Below are positions 41,650 to 52,618 of a stretch of DNA of 64,000 nucleotides, one piece after another (positions within the stretch are counted from its first letter, which is position 1; every line of letters begins with the position of its first letter). The position numbers and the translations under genes were made by a program. The notes beneath the pieces were generated by a model, which was given only the letters and a program-made list of their open reading frames with translations, had not been told where the DNA came from and did not search any database. The stretch comes from Pseudomonas sp. SORT22 (GTDB taxonomy: Bacteria; Pseudomonadota; Gammaproteobacteria; Pseudomonadales; Pseudomonadaceae): NCBI RefSeq assembly GCF_018417635.1, contig NZ_CP071007.1, forward strand, positions 4,836,501-4,900,500, read 5' to 3'.

Positions 41650-44496
41650 ATGGATAAGACCTACCAGCCGCACGCCATTGAAACTTCCTGGTACAACACC
41701 TGGGAGTCCGAGAATTATTTCGCTCCGCAAGGCGCGGGCGATTCCTACACCATCATGATCCCGCCGCCGAACGTCACCGGCAGCCTGCACATGGGTCATG
41801 GCTTCAACAACGCGATCATGGACGCCCTGATCCGTTTCCGCCGCATGCAGGGCCGCAACACCCTGTGGCAGCCAGGTACCGACCACGCCGGTATCGCCAC
41901 GCAGATGCTGGTCGAGCGTCAACTCGAAGCCAAAGGCCAGAACCGTCACGACCTGGGCCGCGAGAAGTTCCTGGAAAAGGTCTGGGAATGGAAAGATCAG
42001 TCCGGTGGCAACATCAGCCGCCAGATTCGCCGCCTGGGCTCGTCGGTCGACTGGAGCCGCGAGCGTTTCACCATGGACGACGGCCTCTCGGAAGCAGTGA
42101 AAGAAGCCTTCGTGCGCCTGCATGAAGACGGCCTGATCTACCGCGGCAAGCGCCTGGTCAACTGGGACACCAAGCTGCACACGGCGATTTCCGACCTCGA
42201 AGTGGAAAACCACGACGAGAAGGGTCACCTGTGGAACCTGCGCTACCCGCTGGCTGACGGCGCCAAAACTGCCGACGGCAAGGACTACCTGATCGTCGCC
42301 ACCACGCGCCCGGAAACCATGCTCGGCGACGCCGCCGTTGCCGTGAACCCGGAAGACGAGCGTTACAAGGCGCTGATCGGCAAGTTCGTCGAGCTGCCGC
42401 TGGTTGGCCGCCGTATCCCGATCATCGCCGACGACTATTGCGACCCTGAGTTCGGTACCGGCTGTGTGAAAATCACCCCGGCCCACGACTTCAACGACTA
42501 TGAAGTCGGCAAGCGCCACAACCTGCCGCTGCTGAACATCTTCGACAAGAACGCCTTCGTCCTGCCGGCCGCCCAGGTGTTCAACCTCGACGGCAGCGTC
42601 AACGACAGTATCGACGCGACCCTGCCGGCCCAGTATGCAGGCCTCGACCGCTTCGTTGCGCGCAAGCAGATCGTTGCCGATTTCGACGCCGCCGGCCTGT
42701 TGGTCAGCGTCGACGACCACGCCCTGAAAGTGCCGAAAGGCGACCGCTCGGGTACCGTCATCGAGCCGTGGCTGACCGACCAGTGGTACGTGTCGACCAA
42801 GCCGCTGGCAGAGCCTGCGATTGCTGCCGTCGAAGACGGCCGCATTCAGTTCGTGCCCAAACAGTACGAAAACATGTACTTCTCCTGGATGCGCGACATC
42901 CAGGACTGGTGCATCAGCCGTCAGCTGTGGTGGGGTCACCGTATTCCGGCCTGGTACGACGAATCCGGCAAGGTCTATGTCGGCCGTAGCGAAGAAGAGG
43001 TGCGCAGCAAGCACAACCTCGGCGCCGACGTGGTCCTGAACCAGGACAACGACGTGCTCGACACCTGGTTCAGCTCGGGCCTGTGGACCTTCTCGACCCT
43101 GGGCTGGCCACAGCAGACCGAATTCCTCAAGAAGTTCCACTCCACCGACGTGCTGGTCACCGGCTTTGACATCATTTTCTTCTGGGTTGCCCGGATGATC
43201 ATGCTGACCATGCACCTGGTGAAGAACGAGGACGGCACCCCGCAGGTACCGTTCAAGACCGTGTATGTGCACGGCCTGGTGCGCGATGGCCAGGGCCAGA
43301 AGATGTCCAAGTCCAAGGGCAACGTCCTTGACCCGCTGGACATCGTCGACGGCATCACCCTGGACGAACTGCTGGAAAAACGCACCAGCGGCATGATGCA
43401 GCCAAAGCTTGCCGAGAAGATCGCCAAGCAGACCAAGGCCGAGTTCCCGGAAGGCATCGCCAGCTACGGCACCGACGCCCTGCGCTTCACCTTCTGCTCG
43501 CTGGCCTCCACCGGTCGCGACATCAAGTTCGACATGGGCCGCGTCGAAGGCTACCGCAACTTCTGCAACAAGATCTGGAACGCTGCGCGCTATGTTCTGG
43601 ACAAGGGCGAAGACTGCGGCCAGAACGGCGAAGCCTACGAGCTGTCGCTGGCTGATCGCTGGATCATCTCGCAGCTGCAGCGCACCGAAGCCGAAGTCAC
43701 CCGCCAGCTCGACCAGTTCCGCTTCGACCTGGCCGCCCAGGCGCTCTACGAGTTCATCTGGAACCAGTATTGCGACTGGTACCTGGAGCTGTCCAAGCCG
43801 GTCCTGTGGGATGAGAACGCCCCGGTCGAACGCGCCCGTGGTACTCGCCGCACCCTGGTCCGGGTACTGGAAGTGGCACTGCGCCTGGCCCATCCGTTCA
43901 TGCCGTTCATCACCGAAGAAATCTGGCAGCGCCTGGCGCCGCTGGCCGGCGCGCAAGGCAAGACCATCATGCTGCAGCCATGGCCAGTGGCCAATGAAAG
44001 CCGCATCGATGCCGCTGCCGAAGGCGATATCGAATGGCTCAAGGAGCTGATGCTCGGCGTGCGCAACATCCGCGGCGAAATGAACATCGGCCCGGGCAAG
44101 CCACTGCAACTGTTCCTGAAAAACGCCAGCGCCGAAGACCAGCGCCGCCTGCAGGAAAACGAAGCGCTGCTGAAGAAGCTGGCGAAGATCGAGTCCTTCA
44201 CCGTGCTCGGCGAACAGGACGAGGCGCCGCTGAGCGCCACCGCCCTGGTCGGCGATCTGCAAGTACTGGTGCCGATGGCCGGGCTGATCGACAAGGACGC
44301 CGAGCTGGCTCGCCTGAGCAAGGAAATCCAGCGTCTGCAGGGCGAAGTCCAGCGCGTCGGCGGCAAGCTGTCCAACGCCGCCTTCGTCGACAAGGCACCG
44401 CCTGCGGTGATCGACAAGGAACGCGCCAAGCTGGCTGAAGCCGAACAGGCCCTGGCCAACTTCACCGAGCAGCATGCGCGGATTGCCGCCTTGTAA
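41650..44496 (+). CDS. valS: Valyl-tRNA synthetase
   Basis: Charges tRNA-Val. The 948-residue class I enzyme begins [19 protein letters not shown], has HMGH at residues 47-50 ([14 protein letters not shown]), an editing domain in the middle, KMSKS at residues 551-555, an anticodon-binding helical domain, and a C-terminal coiled coil (about 885-948, [21 protein letters not shown]). Length is normal. I rejected 32 upstream codons that run through the inverted repeat. Confidence 0.98.
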   Translation: MDKTYQPHAIETSWYNTWESENYFAPQGAGDSYTIMIPPPNVTGSLHMGHGFNNAIMDALIRFRRMQGRNTLWQPGTDHAGIATQMLVERQLEAKGQNRHDLGREKFLEKVWEWKDQSGGNISRQIRRLGSSVDWSRERFTMDDGLSEAVKEAFVRLHEDGLIYRGKRLVNWDTKLHTAISDLEVENHDEKGHLWNLRYPLADGAKTADGKDYLIVATTRPETMLGDAAVAVNPEDERYKALIGKFVELPLVGRRIPIIADDYCDPEFGTGCVKITPAHDFNDYEVGKRHNLPLLNIFDKNAFVLPAAQVFNLDGSVNDSIDATLPAQYAGLDRFVARKQIVADFDAAGLLVSVDDHALKVPKGDRSGTVIEPWLTDQWYVSTKPLAEPAIAAVEDGRIQFVPKQYENMYFSWMRDIQDWCISRQLWWGHRIPAWYDESGKVYVGRSEEEVRSKHNLGADVVLNQDNDVLDTWFSSGLWTFSTLGWPQQTEFLKKFHSTDVLVTGFDIIFFWVARMIMLTMHLVKNEDGTPQVPFKTVYVHGLVRDGQGQKMSKSKGNVLDPLDIVDGITLDELLEKRTSGMMQPKLAEKIAKQTKAEFPEGIASYGTDALRFTFCSLASTGRDIKFDMGRVEGYRNFCNKIWNAARYVLDKGEDCGQNGEAYELSLADRWIISQLQRTEAEVTRQLDQFRFDLAAQALYEFIWNQYCDWYLELSKPVLWDENAPVERARGTRRTLVRVLEVALRLAHPFMPFITEEIWQRLAPLAGAQGKTIMLQPWPVANESRIDAAAEGDIEWLKELMLGVRNIRGEMNIGPGKPLQLFLKNASAEDQRRLQENEALLKKLAKIESFTVLGEQDEAPLSATALVGDLQVLVPMAGLIDKDAELARLSKEIQRLQGEVQRVGGKLSNAAFVDKAPPAVIDKERAKLAEAEQALANFTEQHARIAAL

Positions 44497-44518
44497 CGAT
44501 CGCTGACCTCAGTGATGC

Positions 44519-44578
44519 CATCGCGGGTCAAGCCCGCTCCCACAGAAGTCTCTGTAGGAGCGGGCTTGACCCGCGATG
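44519..44578. repeat. REP pair between valS and rlmF
   Basis: CATCGCGGGTCAAGCCCGCT and its complement, with CACAGA/TCTGTA continuing the stem and a short loop. Variant REP with GTCAAG in place of GGCAAG. Confidence 0.88.
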
Positions 44579-44597
44579 CTTTGCACCGGACCTCAAC

Positions 44598-45560
44598 ATG
44601 ACCACAACCAACAAACCGACCCTGCACCCGCGCAACCGCCACCAGGGCCGCTACGACTTCCCCCAGTTGATCAAGAGCAGCCCGCAGCTGGGCCAGTTCA
44701 TGATCACCAACCCCCACGGCAAGCCGAGCATCGACTTCGCCAACCCGGATGCCGTCAGGGTCTTCAACCGCGCCCTGCTCAAGGCCCAGTACGGTATCCA
44801 GCACTGGGACATCCCGGCTGACTACCTGTGCCCGCCAATCCCCGGCCGGGCCGACTACGTACACGTGCTGGCCGACTTGCTGGCAGACGAAAACGGCGGC
44901 GAAATACCCCGTGGCGCGCAGGTCCAGGCCCTGGACATCGGCGTCGGTGCCAATTGCATCTACCCGTTGCTGGGCAACAGCGATTACCGCTGGCGCTTTC
45001 TCGGTTCAGACATCGACGCCACGGCACTGGCTGCGGCCGGCGCCATCGTCCAGGCCAACGGCCTGGGCAAGGCCATCAGCCTGCGCCAGCAAGGCAACCG
45101 CAAGCACATCCTGCTGGGGCTGCTCAAAAGCGACGAGCGCTTCGACCTGACCCTGTGCAACCCGCCCTTCCACGCCTCACGCGAAGAAGCCACCCGCGGC
45201 AGCCAGCGCAAATGGCGGGCACTGGGCAAGGCCGATCCCAAGCGCAAGCTGCCGGTGCTGAACTTTGGCGGGCAGAACAACGAACTGTGGTGCGAAGGCG
45301 GCGAGATCCGCTTCGTCAGCCAGTTGGTGGCCGAGAGCGTCAGCCTGAGCCAGCAGGTGCTGTGGTTCACCAGCCTGGTATCGAAAGCCTCCAACCTGCC
45401 CGGCATCCAGGCCGCGCTGAAAAAGGCCGGGGCGGCCGAACAGCGGGTGGTGGAGATGGGCCAGGGGCAGAAACAGAGCCGCATGATCGCCTGGACCTTC
45501 CAGGACGCCGCAGCGCGCCAGGCTTGGCGCCAGCAGCGCTGGAGCAAAACCCAGTCATAA
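44598..45560 (+). CDS. rlmF: 23S rRNA m6A1618 methyltransferase RlmF
   Basis: Methylates adenine 1618 of 23S rRNA. The 320-residue product starts with the family block [17 protein letters not shown], has a SAM site [16 protein letters not shown] near residue 113, and the adenine-methylase motif NPPF near residues 187-190 (LCNPPFHAS). The C-terminal [14 protein letters not shown] is also typical. One-gene unit between a REP pair and a terminator. Confidence 0.95.
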   Translation: MTTTNKPTLHPRNRHQGRYDFPQLIKSSPQLGQFMITNPHGKPSIDFANPDAVRVFNRALLKAQYGIQHWDIPADYLCPPIPGRADYVHVLADLLADENGGEIPRGAQVQALDIGVGANCIYPLLGNSDYRWRFLGSDIDATALAAAGAIVQANGLGKAISLRQQGNRKHILLGLLKSDERFDLTLCNPPFHASREEATRGSQRKWRALGKADPKRKLPVLNFGGQNNELWCEGGEIRFVSQLVAESVSLSQQVLWFTSLVSKASNLPGIQAALKKAGAAEQRVVEMGQGQKQSRMIAWTFQDAAARQAWRQQRWSKTQS

Positions 45561-45595
45561 AAAAACCGCGTCCGGGCAACCCGGACGCGGCTTTT
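45559..45595. terminator. Bidirectional terminator between rlmF and the HU gene
   Basis: CCGCGTCCGGG and CCCGGACGCGG form an eleven-pair stem around CAA. The minus strand has seven T after it, the plus strand four T, so it serves the HU gene best and rlmF as well. The T-run overlaps the rlmF stop. Confidence 0.93.
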
Positions 45596-45611
45596 GTCGA
45601 GCTGTTTACAA

Positions 45612-45893
45612 TTACTTGTTTACAGCGTCGGTCAGCACTTTGGCTGGTACGAACTTGACGACTTTCTTGGCAGCGATTTCGATGGCAGCGCCAGTCGAAG
45701 GGTTGCGGCCGGTACGGGCAGGACGCTCGGTGATTTTCAGTTTGCCGATGCCTGGCAGGGTGATTTCGCTGCCATTTTCCAGTTGATCAGCAACGATCTG
45801 GCCCAGTTGCTCCAGAGCGTTACGCGCGGTGGTTTTTGGCGCGTCGATAGCTTCAGCGATATCGGCGATCAGTTGGTCTTTGGTCAATGCCAT
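45612..45893 (-). CDS. hupN: HU-family DNA-binding protein
   Basis: Histone-like nucleoid protein that bends DNA. The 93-residue product begins MALTKDQLIADIAEAIDAPKTTARNALEQL, has the beta-arm region LPGIGKLKITERPARTGRNPSTGAAIEIAAKKVVKFVPAK, with the RxGRNPxTG signature. Pseudomonads have several HU paralogues (hupA, hupB, hupN); I lean to hupN by position next to rlmF and yejK, but the paralogue name is less sure than the family. Ribosome site GGAA lies before the ATG. Confidence 0.88.
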   Translation of the reverse strand: MALTKDQLIADIAEAIDAPKTTARNALEQLGQIVADQLENGSEITLPGIGKLKITERPARTGRNPSTGAAIEIAAKKVVKFVPAKVLTDAVNK

Positions 45894-46301
45894 GGTGGTG
45901 TTCCTTCCCTATCAAATTCAGTGAGTATGCAGAGTGCTACGTCAGTCATCGAGCCAGACCTGCGGGGGATCCGGCGGTCCGGTGTTACAGCCACGTCAAT
46001 CGCGTATGTAGATACGTAAAACGACGTTTGGTTCGACGTGACGCGAGCGGTCTGCCAGCAATGCGCCACACACGGGGCGCAAGACCGGGCAAAACTACCA
46101 CAGGAATAGATAAATATCCGCCTCCCACAGGGCAAATGTGCAGGTTTTTCGGGGGTTTGCGCGAAAAAACGCAAAAATTTGAACAAAAAATAAACAACCG
46201 ACATATCTGCCAACATCTGGCCGCTGAATCACCCCTGTGCTGAGGTACACTTGGCGACTTTGCAACGCGGCCAGCACCGCCCATTTTCAACCGAGAATCC
46301 C
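45894..46301. other. 408-base divergent gap between the HU gene and yejK
   Basis: No gene recognised. The HU side is G+C-rich with ACGTAAAACGACGT; the yejK side is A+T-rich (AAAAAACGCAAAAATTTGAACAAAAAATAAACAA). TTGAAC at 46179 with ACATAT at 46201 is a weak candidate promoter for yejK. Several small open frames here show no family resemblance. Confidence 0.5.
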
Positions 46302-47309
46302 ATGCCGATCCGTCATTGCATCGTCCACCTGATCGACAAGAAACCCGATGGCAGCCCCGCCGTGCTGCACGCCCGCGACTCGGAACTGGCCGAGTCGGGT
46401 GCCATCGAAAACCTTCTGGCCGACCTCAACGATAGCTACAACGCCAAACAGGGCAAAGCCTGGGGCTTCTTCCACGCAGAATCCGGCGCCCACCCGTTCA
46501 GCGGCTGGCTCAAGGAATACCTCGACGAAGGCAGCACCTTCACGGCCTTCAGCCGCGTCGCCGTCGAGCACCTGCAAAAGCTGATGGAAGAGTCCAACCT
46601 GTCGGTCGGCGGCCACGTGTTGTTCGCCCACTATCAGCAAGGCATGACCGATTACCTGGTGATCGCCTTGCTGCACCACAGCGAAGGCGTGGCGGTAAAC
46701 GCCGAGCTGGACGTGACCCCGTCGCGCCACCTGGACCTGGGCCAGCTGCACCTGGCCGCGCGCATCAACCTTTCCGAGTGGCAGAACAACAAGGCCTCCA
46801 AGCAGTACATCTCCTTCATCAAGGGCAAGAACGGCAAGAAGGTCTCGGAGTACTTCCGCGACTTCATCGGCTGCCAGGAAGGCGTCGACGGCCCGGGCGA
46901 GACCCGCACCCTGCTCAAGGCTTTCAGCGATTTTGTCGAAAGCGAAGACCTGCCCGAAGAAGCCGCCCGCGAGAAGACCCAGACCCTGGTCGACTACGCC
47001 ACCAGCCAGACCAAGGCCGGCGAGCCAGTAACCCTCGAGGAGCTCTCAGGGCTGATCGATGAAGACCGCCCACGGGCCTTCTACGAACATATTCGCAACA
47101 AGGACTACGGCCTGTCGCCGGAAATCCCCGCCGATAAGCGCACGCTCAACCAGTTCCGCCGCTTCACCGGCCGTGCCGAAGGGCTGTCGATCAGCTTTGA
47201 AGCGCACTTGCTGGGCTCGAAGGTCGAGTACGACGAGGAAGCCGGCACCCTGATCATCAAAGGCCTGCCGACGCAACTGACCGATCAGCTCAAGCGTCGC
47301 AAGGACTGA
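46302..47309 (+). CDS. yejK: Nucleoid-associated protein YejK/NdpA
   Basis: Nucleoid-bound protein of the 37-kDa NdpA family. The 335-residue product starts [17 protein letters not shown] and contains the family blocks [23 protein letters not shown] near residue 107 and [23 protein letters not shown] near 168. ATG chosen at MPIRHC; 17 upstream codons do not match the family. Its last 20 bases overlap the convergent GIY-YIG gene. Facing the HU gene across the gap puts two nucleoid proteins side by side. Confidence 0.94.
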   Translation: MPIRHCIVHLIDKKPDGSPAVLHARDSELAESGAIENLLADLNDSYNAKQGKAWGFFHAESGAHPFSGWLKEYLDEGSTFTAFSRVAVEHLQKLMEESNLSVGGHVLFAHYQQGMTDYLVIALLHHSEGVAVNAELDVTPSRHLDLGQLHLAARINLSEWQNNKASKQYISFIKGKNGKKVSEYFRDFIGCQEGVDGPGETRTLLKAFSDFVESEDLPEEAAREKTQTLVDYATSQTKAGEPVTLEELSGLIDEDRPRAFYEHIRNKDYGLSPEIPADKRTLNQFRRFTGRAEGLSISFEAHLLGSKVEYDEEAGTLIIKGLPTQLTDQLKRRKD

Positions 47310-47610
47310 GCCCCGCCCAGGAGGCCACCAGCGCCTCCTTGGCACTCTTGCGCAGCTTTTTCACCAGCCGCTCCTGTTGCAGCGCCTTGGTTTTGTCGGG
47401 CCAGGCCTCGACATAGACCAAAGCCACTGCCGGGCTGGTGCTGAAGTAGCGTGCCCCCTGGCCCTTCTGGTGGGCCTGGAAGCGCCGCTCCGGGTTGTCG
47501 CTGATCCCGCAGTACAGCGAGCCATTGGCGGCGCGTACCAGGTAGACGTACCAGGGTTTGTTCGGTGGTTGGGCAATGGGCTCGGACACGTTAGTGACTA
47601 TCAACGGCAA
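47290..47610 (-). CDS. GIY-YIG domain protein (YhbQ-like)
   Basis: Small protein with a GIY-YIG nuclease-type fold. The 106-residue product has [37 protein letters not shown] near residues 20-56, where YVYLV and YCGIS correspond to GIY and YIG and Arg43 region supplies the catalytic Arg; the rest, [25 protein letters not shown], is typical of the YhbQ/UPF0213 group. Its stop lies inside the yejK 3' end by 20 bases on the opposite strand. Substrate not known. Confidence 0.9.
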   Translation of the reverse strand: MPLIVTNVSEPIAQPPNKPWYVYLVRAANGSLYCGISDNPERRFQAHQKGQGARYFSTSPAVALVYVEAWPDKTKALQQERLVKKLRKSAKEALVASWAGLSPCDA

Positions 47611-47628
47611 AGCGCACAGCTTAGCGCC

Positions 47629-48099
47629 TCAGCGCCCCGCCTGAAACGCCCGCAGGCCTTTCTGCGCCTGGGCGCGCACCTTGCCCTGGACCAGCGGCGA
47701 CCAGCCCAGCAGCACCCCCGTGGTGCCCAAGGCCTGACGTGCCCAGCGCCACAGGTCGAAACTGTCGTGGTGCTCGCAGATCTTGCCGTCCCGAAACACA
47801 AAGCGTGCCTGGATGTCGTTGACCACGGTGCGGCCGGTCTGGCTGAACAGGTAGCGGGCGACCCAGCGGGCGCTGCCAGCGCGCTCGTCGGCGCGTACCG
47901 TGTCGAAGGTCAGGGTAAAGTCCTTGGCGCGGGTGGTGAGCATGCGCCACATGTCACCGGCATCCTTGCCGCGCAAAGTACCGAAGACCGGGTCACTGAA
48001 AACGATATCGTCGCTGTAACAGGCGACCATGGCTTCGGCGTCCAGGCGCTGGAAAGCCTGGTAGAAGCGGGTGATCAGGGCAGTATTGGCGTCGCTCAT
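47629..48099 (-). CDS. NTF2-like (SnoaL-type) protein
   Basis: A 156-residue protein with a nuclear-transport-factor-2-like fold: FYQAFQRLDAEAMVACYSDDIVFSDPVFG, then DRADERAG-SARWVARYLF and FVFRDGKICEHHDSFDLWRWARQALG. These are conserved in a Pseudomonas family without assigned function; relatives include ketosteroid isomerase-like enzymes. I chose ATG at MSDANTAL; the longer frame upstream overlaps the intergenic region and is unlikely. An earlier start MNRTCTMSD is possible. Confidence 0.82.
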   Translation of the reverse strand: MSDANTALITRFYQAFQRLDAEAMVACYSDDIVFSDPVFGTLRGKDAGDMWRMLTTRAKDFTLTFDTVRADERAGSARWVARYLFSQTGRTVVNDIQARFVFRDGKICEHHDSFDLWRWARQALGTTGVLLGWSPLVQGKVRAQAQKGLRAFQAGR

Positions 48100-48187
48100 G
48101 GTGCAGGTCCGGTTCATGGCAATAGACCTGCACCATAGTCCGCTGAAGTGGCAAAAAGCTATGGGCATTTGCCTGGCGAATGTCTGC

Positions 48188-49471
48188 TCAAACCCGCTCG
48201 CTGACCACCTGCACATGCAGGTTGCGCCCGGCCTTGAGGCCAAAGCCTATGGCGCCGATGCCCAGCACGGCAAAGATCCAGCCCACCGCGTTCCAGCCGC
48301 CGGTCAGGTCATGCACCAGGCCGACCGCGAATGGCCCCATCGATGCCAGGGTGTAACCGATGCCCTGGGCCATGCTCGACAGGTTGGCGGCGACGTGAGC
48401 GTCTTTGGAACGCAGCACGATCAGGGTCAATGCCAGGGCGAAGGTACCGCCCTGCCCCAGCCCCAGGACAATGGCCCAGCCCCACAGGCCTTCCAGCGGC
48501 GCATACAGGCAGCCGAACAAGCCGGCCAGGGCCATGAGCATGACCACCACAATGGCCAGGCGCTGGTCCTTGCCACGGGTCGCCAGCCACGGCGCGCTGA
48601 GCGAACTGAGCAACTGCACGATCACCGAGCCGGACAACACCAGCCCGGCCTGGGTCGGGCTCAGGCCGCGACCGATGAGGATCGACGGCAGCCAGCCGAA
48701 AACGATATAGGCCAGCGACGATTGCAGGCCCATGTACAGGGTGACCTGCCAGGCCAGCGGATCGCGCAGCAGGCCGCGTACACGGTAGGCCACATTGTGG
48801 GCGCCGTGGCCCTGGCGGGCCTGGGGCAGCCAGATCAGCGCCGCCAGCAAGGCCGGGATCAACCAGAAGCCCAGGCCCAGCGACCAGCTGTCGCCCAGGC
48901 GCTCGCTCAGGGGCACGGTGGCGCCCGCAGCCATTGCCGCGCCCAGGCACAAGGCCATGGTGTAGACGCCGGTCAGGGTCCCGGCATGCTTGGGGAAGTC
49001 GCGCTTGACGATGCCCGGCAACAGCACGCCGATCACACCGATGCTAGCCCCGGCCATGATACTGCCGACGAATACCCCGGTGCTGCCAAAGGCGCTGCGC
49101 ACGGCAATCCCCGCAGCCAGTACCAGAAGGATGCCGAGAATGACCCGCTCACTGCCAAAACGTCGCGCCAACACCGGCGCCAGTGGCGCGAACAAGCCCC
49201 GGCAAAGCACCGGCAAGGTGGTCAGCAGGCCCGCCTGGGAAGCGCTCAAGCCGAGGTTGTCGCTGACCTGGCCCAGCAGCGGCGCCATGCTCGACAACGC
49301 CGGACGCAGGTTCAGCGCCACCAGCACCAGGCCGAGCAGCAACAGCCACGGGCGCTTGAGCAGCACCGGTTGCTGTTGCACTTGTTCGTCGTCGGCTTCG
49401 GCGTCGATCAGCAGTTCTTCCAGCTCCGGCCCGTTGGCCGGCGCCGCAGTTCGGGTTGTTTCATCGCCCAT
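48188..49471 (-). CDS. MFS transporter of the CynX/NimT type
   Basis: Major-facilitator transporter; the named relatives carry cyanate-like anions or nitroimidazole resistance, but the true substrate is unknown. The 427-residue product has an acidic N-terminal tail (residues 1-40) and 12 membrane segments; the first helix LLLLGLVLVALNLRPALSSMAPLL carries the NLRPA motif of this family. It is 15 bases downstream of the FadR-type regulator gene, so the two are one operon and the regulator probably controls it. Confidence 0.88.
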   Translation of the reverse strand: MGDETTRTAAPANGPELEELLIDAEADDEQVQQQPVLLKRPWLLLLGLVLVALNLRPALSSMAPLLGQVSDNLGLSASQAGLLTTLPVLCRGLFAPLAPVLARRFGSERVILGILLVLAAGIAVRSAFGSTGVFVGSIMAGASIGVIGVLLPGIVKRDFPKHAGTLTGVYTMALCLGAAMAAGATVPLSERLGDSWSLGLGFWLIPALLAALIWLPQARQGHGAHNVAYRVRGLLRDPLAWQVTLYMGLQSSLAYIVFGWLPSILIGRGLSPTQAGLVLSGSVIVQLLSSLSAPWLATRGKDQRLAIVVVMLMALAGLFGCLYAPLEGLWGWAIVLGLGQGGTFALALTLIVLRSKDAHVAANLSSMAQGIGYTLASMGPFAVGLVHDLTGGWNAVGWIFAVLGIGAIGFGLKAGRNLHVQVVSERV

Positions 49472-49486
49472 GGCAGTCTCGCAAGG

Positions 49487-50137
49487 TCAGGATTCGTTGA
49501 TCAGGGTCCGGCTCAGGGCCTTGGCCTTGTCCGGATCGCGTTGTTCGATGGCATCGAGAATCTGCCCGTGCAGGTCGAACACAAGCTGGCAGCGGGGAGC
49601 GTGGCTCAGGTTGTGATGCAAGGTGGCCGCCACCACCCCGGAAAAGTAGCGATACAACTCGCTCAGCGCCGGGTTATGCGCGGCATCCACCAGGCGCTGG
49701 TGGAACACCAGGTCGCAACCGATGTATTGCTCCAGGTCGTCGTGAAAATGCGCACTGCTGTGCTTGAGGGCCTCTCGTAGCCCTTGCAGGTCTTCTTCGC
49801 TGCGGCGCAGCGCGGCCAGGCCAATGGCCTCGGCTTCAAGGATATGGCGGGTTTCCCGCGCCTGCTCCAGGTCGCAGCGTGACAGCGCCTGAAGGGCCTG
49901 CAACGGGTCGACGGCGGTACGCAGGTAACTACCATCGCCCTGGCGAACTTCGACCAGGCCACTGAAAGCCAGCACACGCATGGCTTCGCGCACCGTGTTG
50001 CGGCTGATGCCGAGCTCAGCAGCCAGTTCCGGCTCGGTGGGCAGGCGCTGGCCCACCGTCCAGGCGCCGCTGGCAACCCGTTGTCGCAGTTGCTCGACCG
50101 CTTGTTCGACCAGGGAGCGTTTGATCAGGAAGGTCAT
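49487..50137 (-). CDS. FadR-subfamily GntR transcriptional regulator
   Basis: DNA-binding repressor or activator with an N-terminal winged helix (about 12-65: QRLPTEPELAAELGISRNTVREAMRVLAFSGLVEV) and a C-terminal all-helical FCD ligand domain (about 88-205, with metal-site histidines in DLVFHQRLVDAAH and DLHGQILDAI). 216 residues from the ATG at MTFLIKRS; a TTG three codons earlier is the alternative. A CATCC-N7-GGATG palindrome lies right before the start. It heads a two-gene unit with the MFS transporter. Confidence 0.9.
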   Translation of the reverse strand: MTFLIKRSLVEQAVEQLRQRVASGAWTVGQRLPTEPELAAELGISRNTVREAMRVLAFSGLVEVRQGDGSYLRTAVDPLQALQALSRCDLEQARETRHILEAEAIGLAALRRSEEDLQGLREALKHSSAHFHDDLEQYIGCDLVFHQRLVDAAHNPALSELYRYFSGVVAATLHHNLSHAPRCQLVFDLHGQILDAIEQRDPDKAKALSRTLINES

Positions 50138-50139
50138 GA

Positions 50140-50156
50140 CATCCAATCATCGGATG
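50140..50156. promoter_or_regulatory. Possible self-operator of the FadR-type regulator
   Basis: CATCC-AATCATC-GGATG is a 5-base inverted repeat two bases upstream of the ATG. Its short arms with odd spacing suit GntR/FadR operators. Binding here would block translation initiation region transcription; inference only. Confidence 0.5.
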
Positions 50157-50189
50157 AATTTGAGAGAGGGAGGTTACCGGTAAAATCCA

Positions 50190-50227
50190 TCGCGGGGCAA
50201 GTCGCGACGCCTCGACTTGCCCCGCGA
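50190..50227. repeat. REP-like hairpin between hisC and the GntR gene
   Basis: TCGCGGGGCAAGTCG and CGACTTGCCCCGCGA are perfect 15-base arms around an eight-base loop. It lies 17 bases past the hisC stop and could help end hisDC transcription. Confidence 0.85.
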
Positions 50228-50243
50228 CAAGGACTGTGCTCTA

Positions 50244-51290
50244 TCAGTTCAACGCATCGAGCAACGCCTGATTCTGCTCCGGGGTACCAATGGTGATGCG
50301 CAGGAACTGGGCGATCCGCGCCTGCTTGAAGTGACGCACGATCACCCCCTGCTCGCGCAGGCGCGCTGCCAGTTCGGCGGCATCCTGCTGCGGGTGCCGG
50401 GCAAAGATGAAGTTGGCTGCCGAGGGCAGTACTTCAAAGCCACGGGCAGTGAGTTCAGCGACCACCTTCTCGCGACTGTCGATCACCTTGCGGCAGGTTT
50501 CTTCAAAGTAGGCACGGTCCTCGAACGCCGCCGCCGCACCCACAATCGCCATACGGTCCAGTGGATAGGAGTTGAAGCTATTCTTGATCCGCTCCAGCGC
50601 CTCGATCAGGTCCGGATGGCCGACCGCCAGGCCTACCCGCAGGCCGGCCAGCGAACGCGACTTGGACAGGGTCTGGGTGACCAGCAGGTTGTCGTAGCGA
50701 TCCACCAGGCTGATGGCGGTCTGGCCGCCAAAGTCGATGTAGGCTTCATCGACCACCACCACCGAGTCGGGGTTGGCCTCGAGCAGTTGCTCGATGGCCT
50801 CCAGGGCCAGCAGGCAACCGGTCGGCGCGTTGGGGTTGGGGAAGATGATCCCGCCGTTGGCCTTGCGGTAGTCAGCGACCCGGATCTGGAATTGCTCGTC
50901 CAGCGCCACCGCTTCAAACGGGATGCCGTACAGGCCGCAGTAGACCGGGTAGAAGCTGTAGCTGATGTCCGGAAACAGCAACGGCGCATCGTGCTGGAAC
51001 AGGCCATGGAAGATGTGCGCCAGCACTTCATCCGAACCGTTGCCGAGGAACACCTGGTTGCCCTGCACACCGTAGTAGTCCGCTACCGCCTGCTTTAGCA
51101 GGTCGCTGTTGGGGTCCGGGTACAGGCGCAGGTTGTCGTTGAGTTCGCCGCGCATGGCTTCCAGCGCCTTGGGCGACGGGCCGTAGGGGTTCTCGTTGGT
51201 GTTGAGCTTGACCAGCCTGGCCAGCTTTGGCTGCTCGCCCGGCACGTAAGGCACCAGGTCCTTGACGAAGGGGCTCCAGAATTTACTCAT
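50244..51290 (-). CDS. hisC: Histidinol-phosphate aminotransferase
   Basis: PLP aminotransferase making L-histidinol phosphate. The 348-residue product has [15 protein letters not shown], the nucleotide [17 protein letters not shown] near residue 80, the cofactor Asp region [12 protein letters not shown], and the PLP lysine in [16 protein letters not shown]. It starts two bases after the hisD stop, so hisD-hisC are co-translated. Confidence 0.96.
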   Translation of the reverse strand: MSKFWSPFVKDLVPYVPGEQPKLARLVKLNTNENPYGPSPKALEAMRGELNDNLRLYPDPNSDLLKQAVADYYGVQGNQVFLGNGSDEVLAHIFHGLFQHDAPLLFPDISYSFYPVYCGLYGIPFEAVALDEQFQIRVADYRKANGGIIFPNPNAPTGCLLALEAIEQLLEANPDSVVVVDEAYIDFGGQTAISLVDRYDNLLVTQTLSKSRSLAGLRVGLAVGHPDLIEALERIKNSFNSYPLDRMAIVGAAAAFEDRAYFEETCRKVIDSREKVVAELTARGFEVLPSAANFIFARHPQQDAAELAARLREQGVIVRHFKQARIAQFLRITIGTPEQNQALLDALN

Positions 51291-51292
51291 GT

Positions 51293-52618
51293 TCAGTTCC
51301 CCTTCTTGTCGGCAAGGATGCGGTATTCGGCGCTGCGGGCGTGGGCGGTCAGCGACTCGCCACGGGCCAGTACCGAGGCAGTGTGGCCGAGCTCGGAAGC
51401 GCCCTGCTCGGAGCAGAAGATGATCGACGAACGCTTCTGGAAGTCATACACCCCCAGCGGCGACGAGAAGCGCGCGGTGCCGGAAGTCGGCAGTACGTGG
51501 TTGGGGCCTGCGCAGTAATCGCCCAGGGCTTCGCTGGTGTGGCGGCCCATGAAGATCGCGCCGGCGTGGCGAATCTGCGGCAGCCAGGCCTGCGGGTCGG
51601 CGACCGACAGCTCCAGGTGCTCAGGGGCAATGCGGTTGGCAACGTCCATGGCCTGCTGCATGTCGCGCACCTGGATCAGCGCACCACGGCCGTTGATCGA
51701 GGTCTTGATGATCTCGGCGCGCTCCATGGTCGGCAGCAACTTGTCGATGCTGGCTGCGACCTTGTCGAGGAATTCGGCGTCGGGGCTGACCAGAATCGCC
51801 TGGGCGTCTTCGTCGTGCTCGGCCTGGGAGAACAGGTCCATGGCGATCCAGTCCGGATCGGTCTGGCCGTCACAGACCACGAGAATCTCCGACGGGCCGG
51901 CAATCATGTCGATACCGACCTGACCGAACACATGGCGTTTGGCGGTGGCGACATAAATGTTGCCCGGGCCGACCACCTTGTCGACCTGCGGCACGCTTTC
52001 GGTGCCATAGGCCAGGGCGGCAACCGCCTGGGCGCCACCGATGGTGAAAACCCGGTCGACACCGGCGATGCAAGCGGCGGCCAGCACCAGCTCATTGACC
52101 TCGCCACGCGGGGTCGGCACCACCATGACCACTTCACCAACGCCGGCGACCTTGGCCGGAATCGCGTTCATCAGTACCGATGACGGGTACGACGCCTTGC
52201 CGCCCGGCACATACAGGCCGGCACGATCCAGCGGCGTGACCTTCTGGCCAAGCACAGTGCCGTCGGCTTCGGTGTAGCTCCAGGAGTCTTGCTTCTGTCG
52301 CTCGTGGTAGCTGCGCACGCGCTCGGCGGCTTTTTCCAGGGCTTCGCGCTGGGCCGGGGTGATGCGGGTCAGGGCCAGTTCCAGGCGCTCGCGACCGAGG
52401 ATCAGGTCGTCGATCGAAGTCGCCTGCACGCCATCAAAGCGCTGGGTGAACTCCACCAGCGCCGCATCGCCACGCTCGCGCACGGCCTTGATGATGTCGA
52501 GTACGCGCTGGTTGACCGCGTCGTCAGAGACACTTTCCCAGCTCAGCAGATGATCCAGATGTCGGGCGAAATCCGGGTCAGCGGCATTGAGTCGGGCGAT
52601 TGCAGTGGACGTGGTCAT
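51293..52618 (-). CDS. hisD: Histidinol dehydrogenase
   Basis: Zinc enzyme oxidising histidinol to histidine in two NAD-linked steps. The 441-residue product has the family signature [12 protein letters not shown] near residue 240, the catalytic Glu/His pair in [10 protein letters not shown], and [25 protein letters not shown] near 370. Length normal. It lies 135 bases after hisG. Confidence 0.97.
   Translation of the reverse strand: MTTSTAIARLNAADPDFARHLDHLLSWESVSDDAVNQRVLDIIKAVRERGDAALVEFTQRFDGVQATSIDDLILGRERLELALTRITPAQREALEKAAERVRSYHERQKQDSWSYTEADGTVLGQKVTPLDRAGLYVPGGKASYPSSVLMNAIPAKVAGVGEVVMVVPTPRGEVNELVLAAACIAGVDRVFTIGGAQAVAALAYGTESVPQVDKVVGPGNIYVATAKRHVFGQVGIDMIAGPSEILVVCDGQTDPDWIAMDLFSQAEHDEDAQAILVSPDAEFLDKVAASIDKLLPTMERAEIIKTSINGRGALIQVRDMQQAMDVANRIAPEHLELSVADPQAWLPQIRHAGAIFMGRHTSEALGDYCAGPNHVLPTSGTARFSSPLGVYDFQKRSSIIFCSEQGASELGHTASVLARGESLTAHARSAEYRILADKKGN

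Noticed and set aside
41632..44475. 947-codon open frame opposite valS
   Set aside because: Same effect: valS codon bias leaves the antisense frame without stops. No domain is recognisable.
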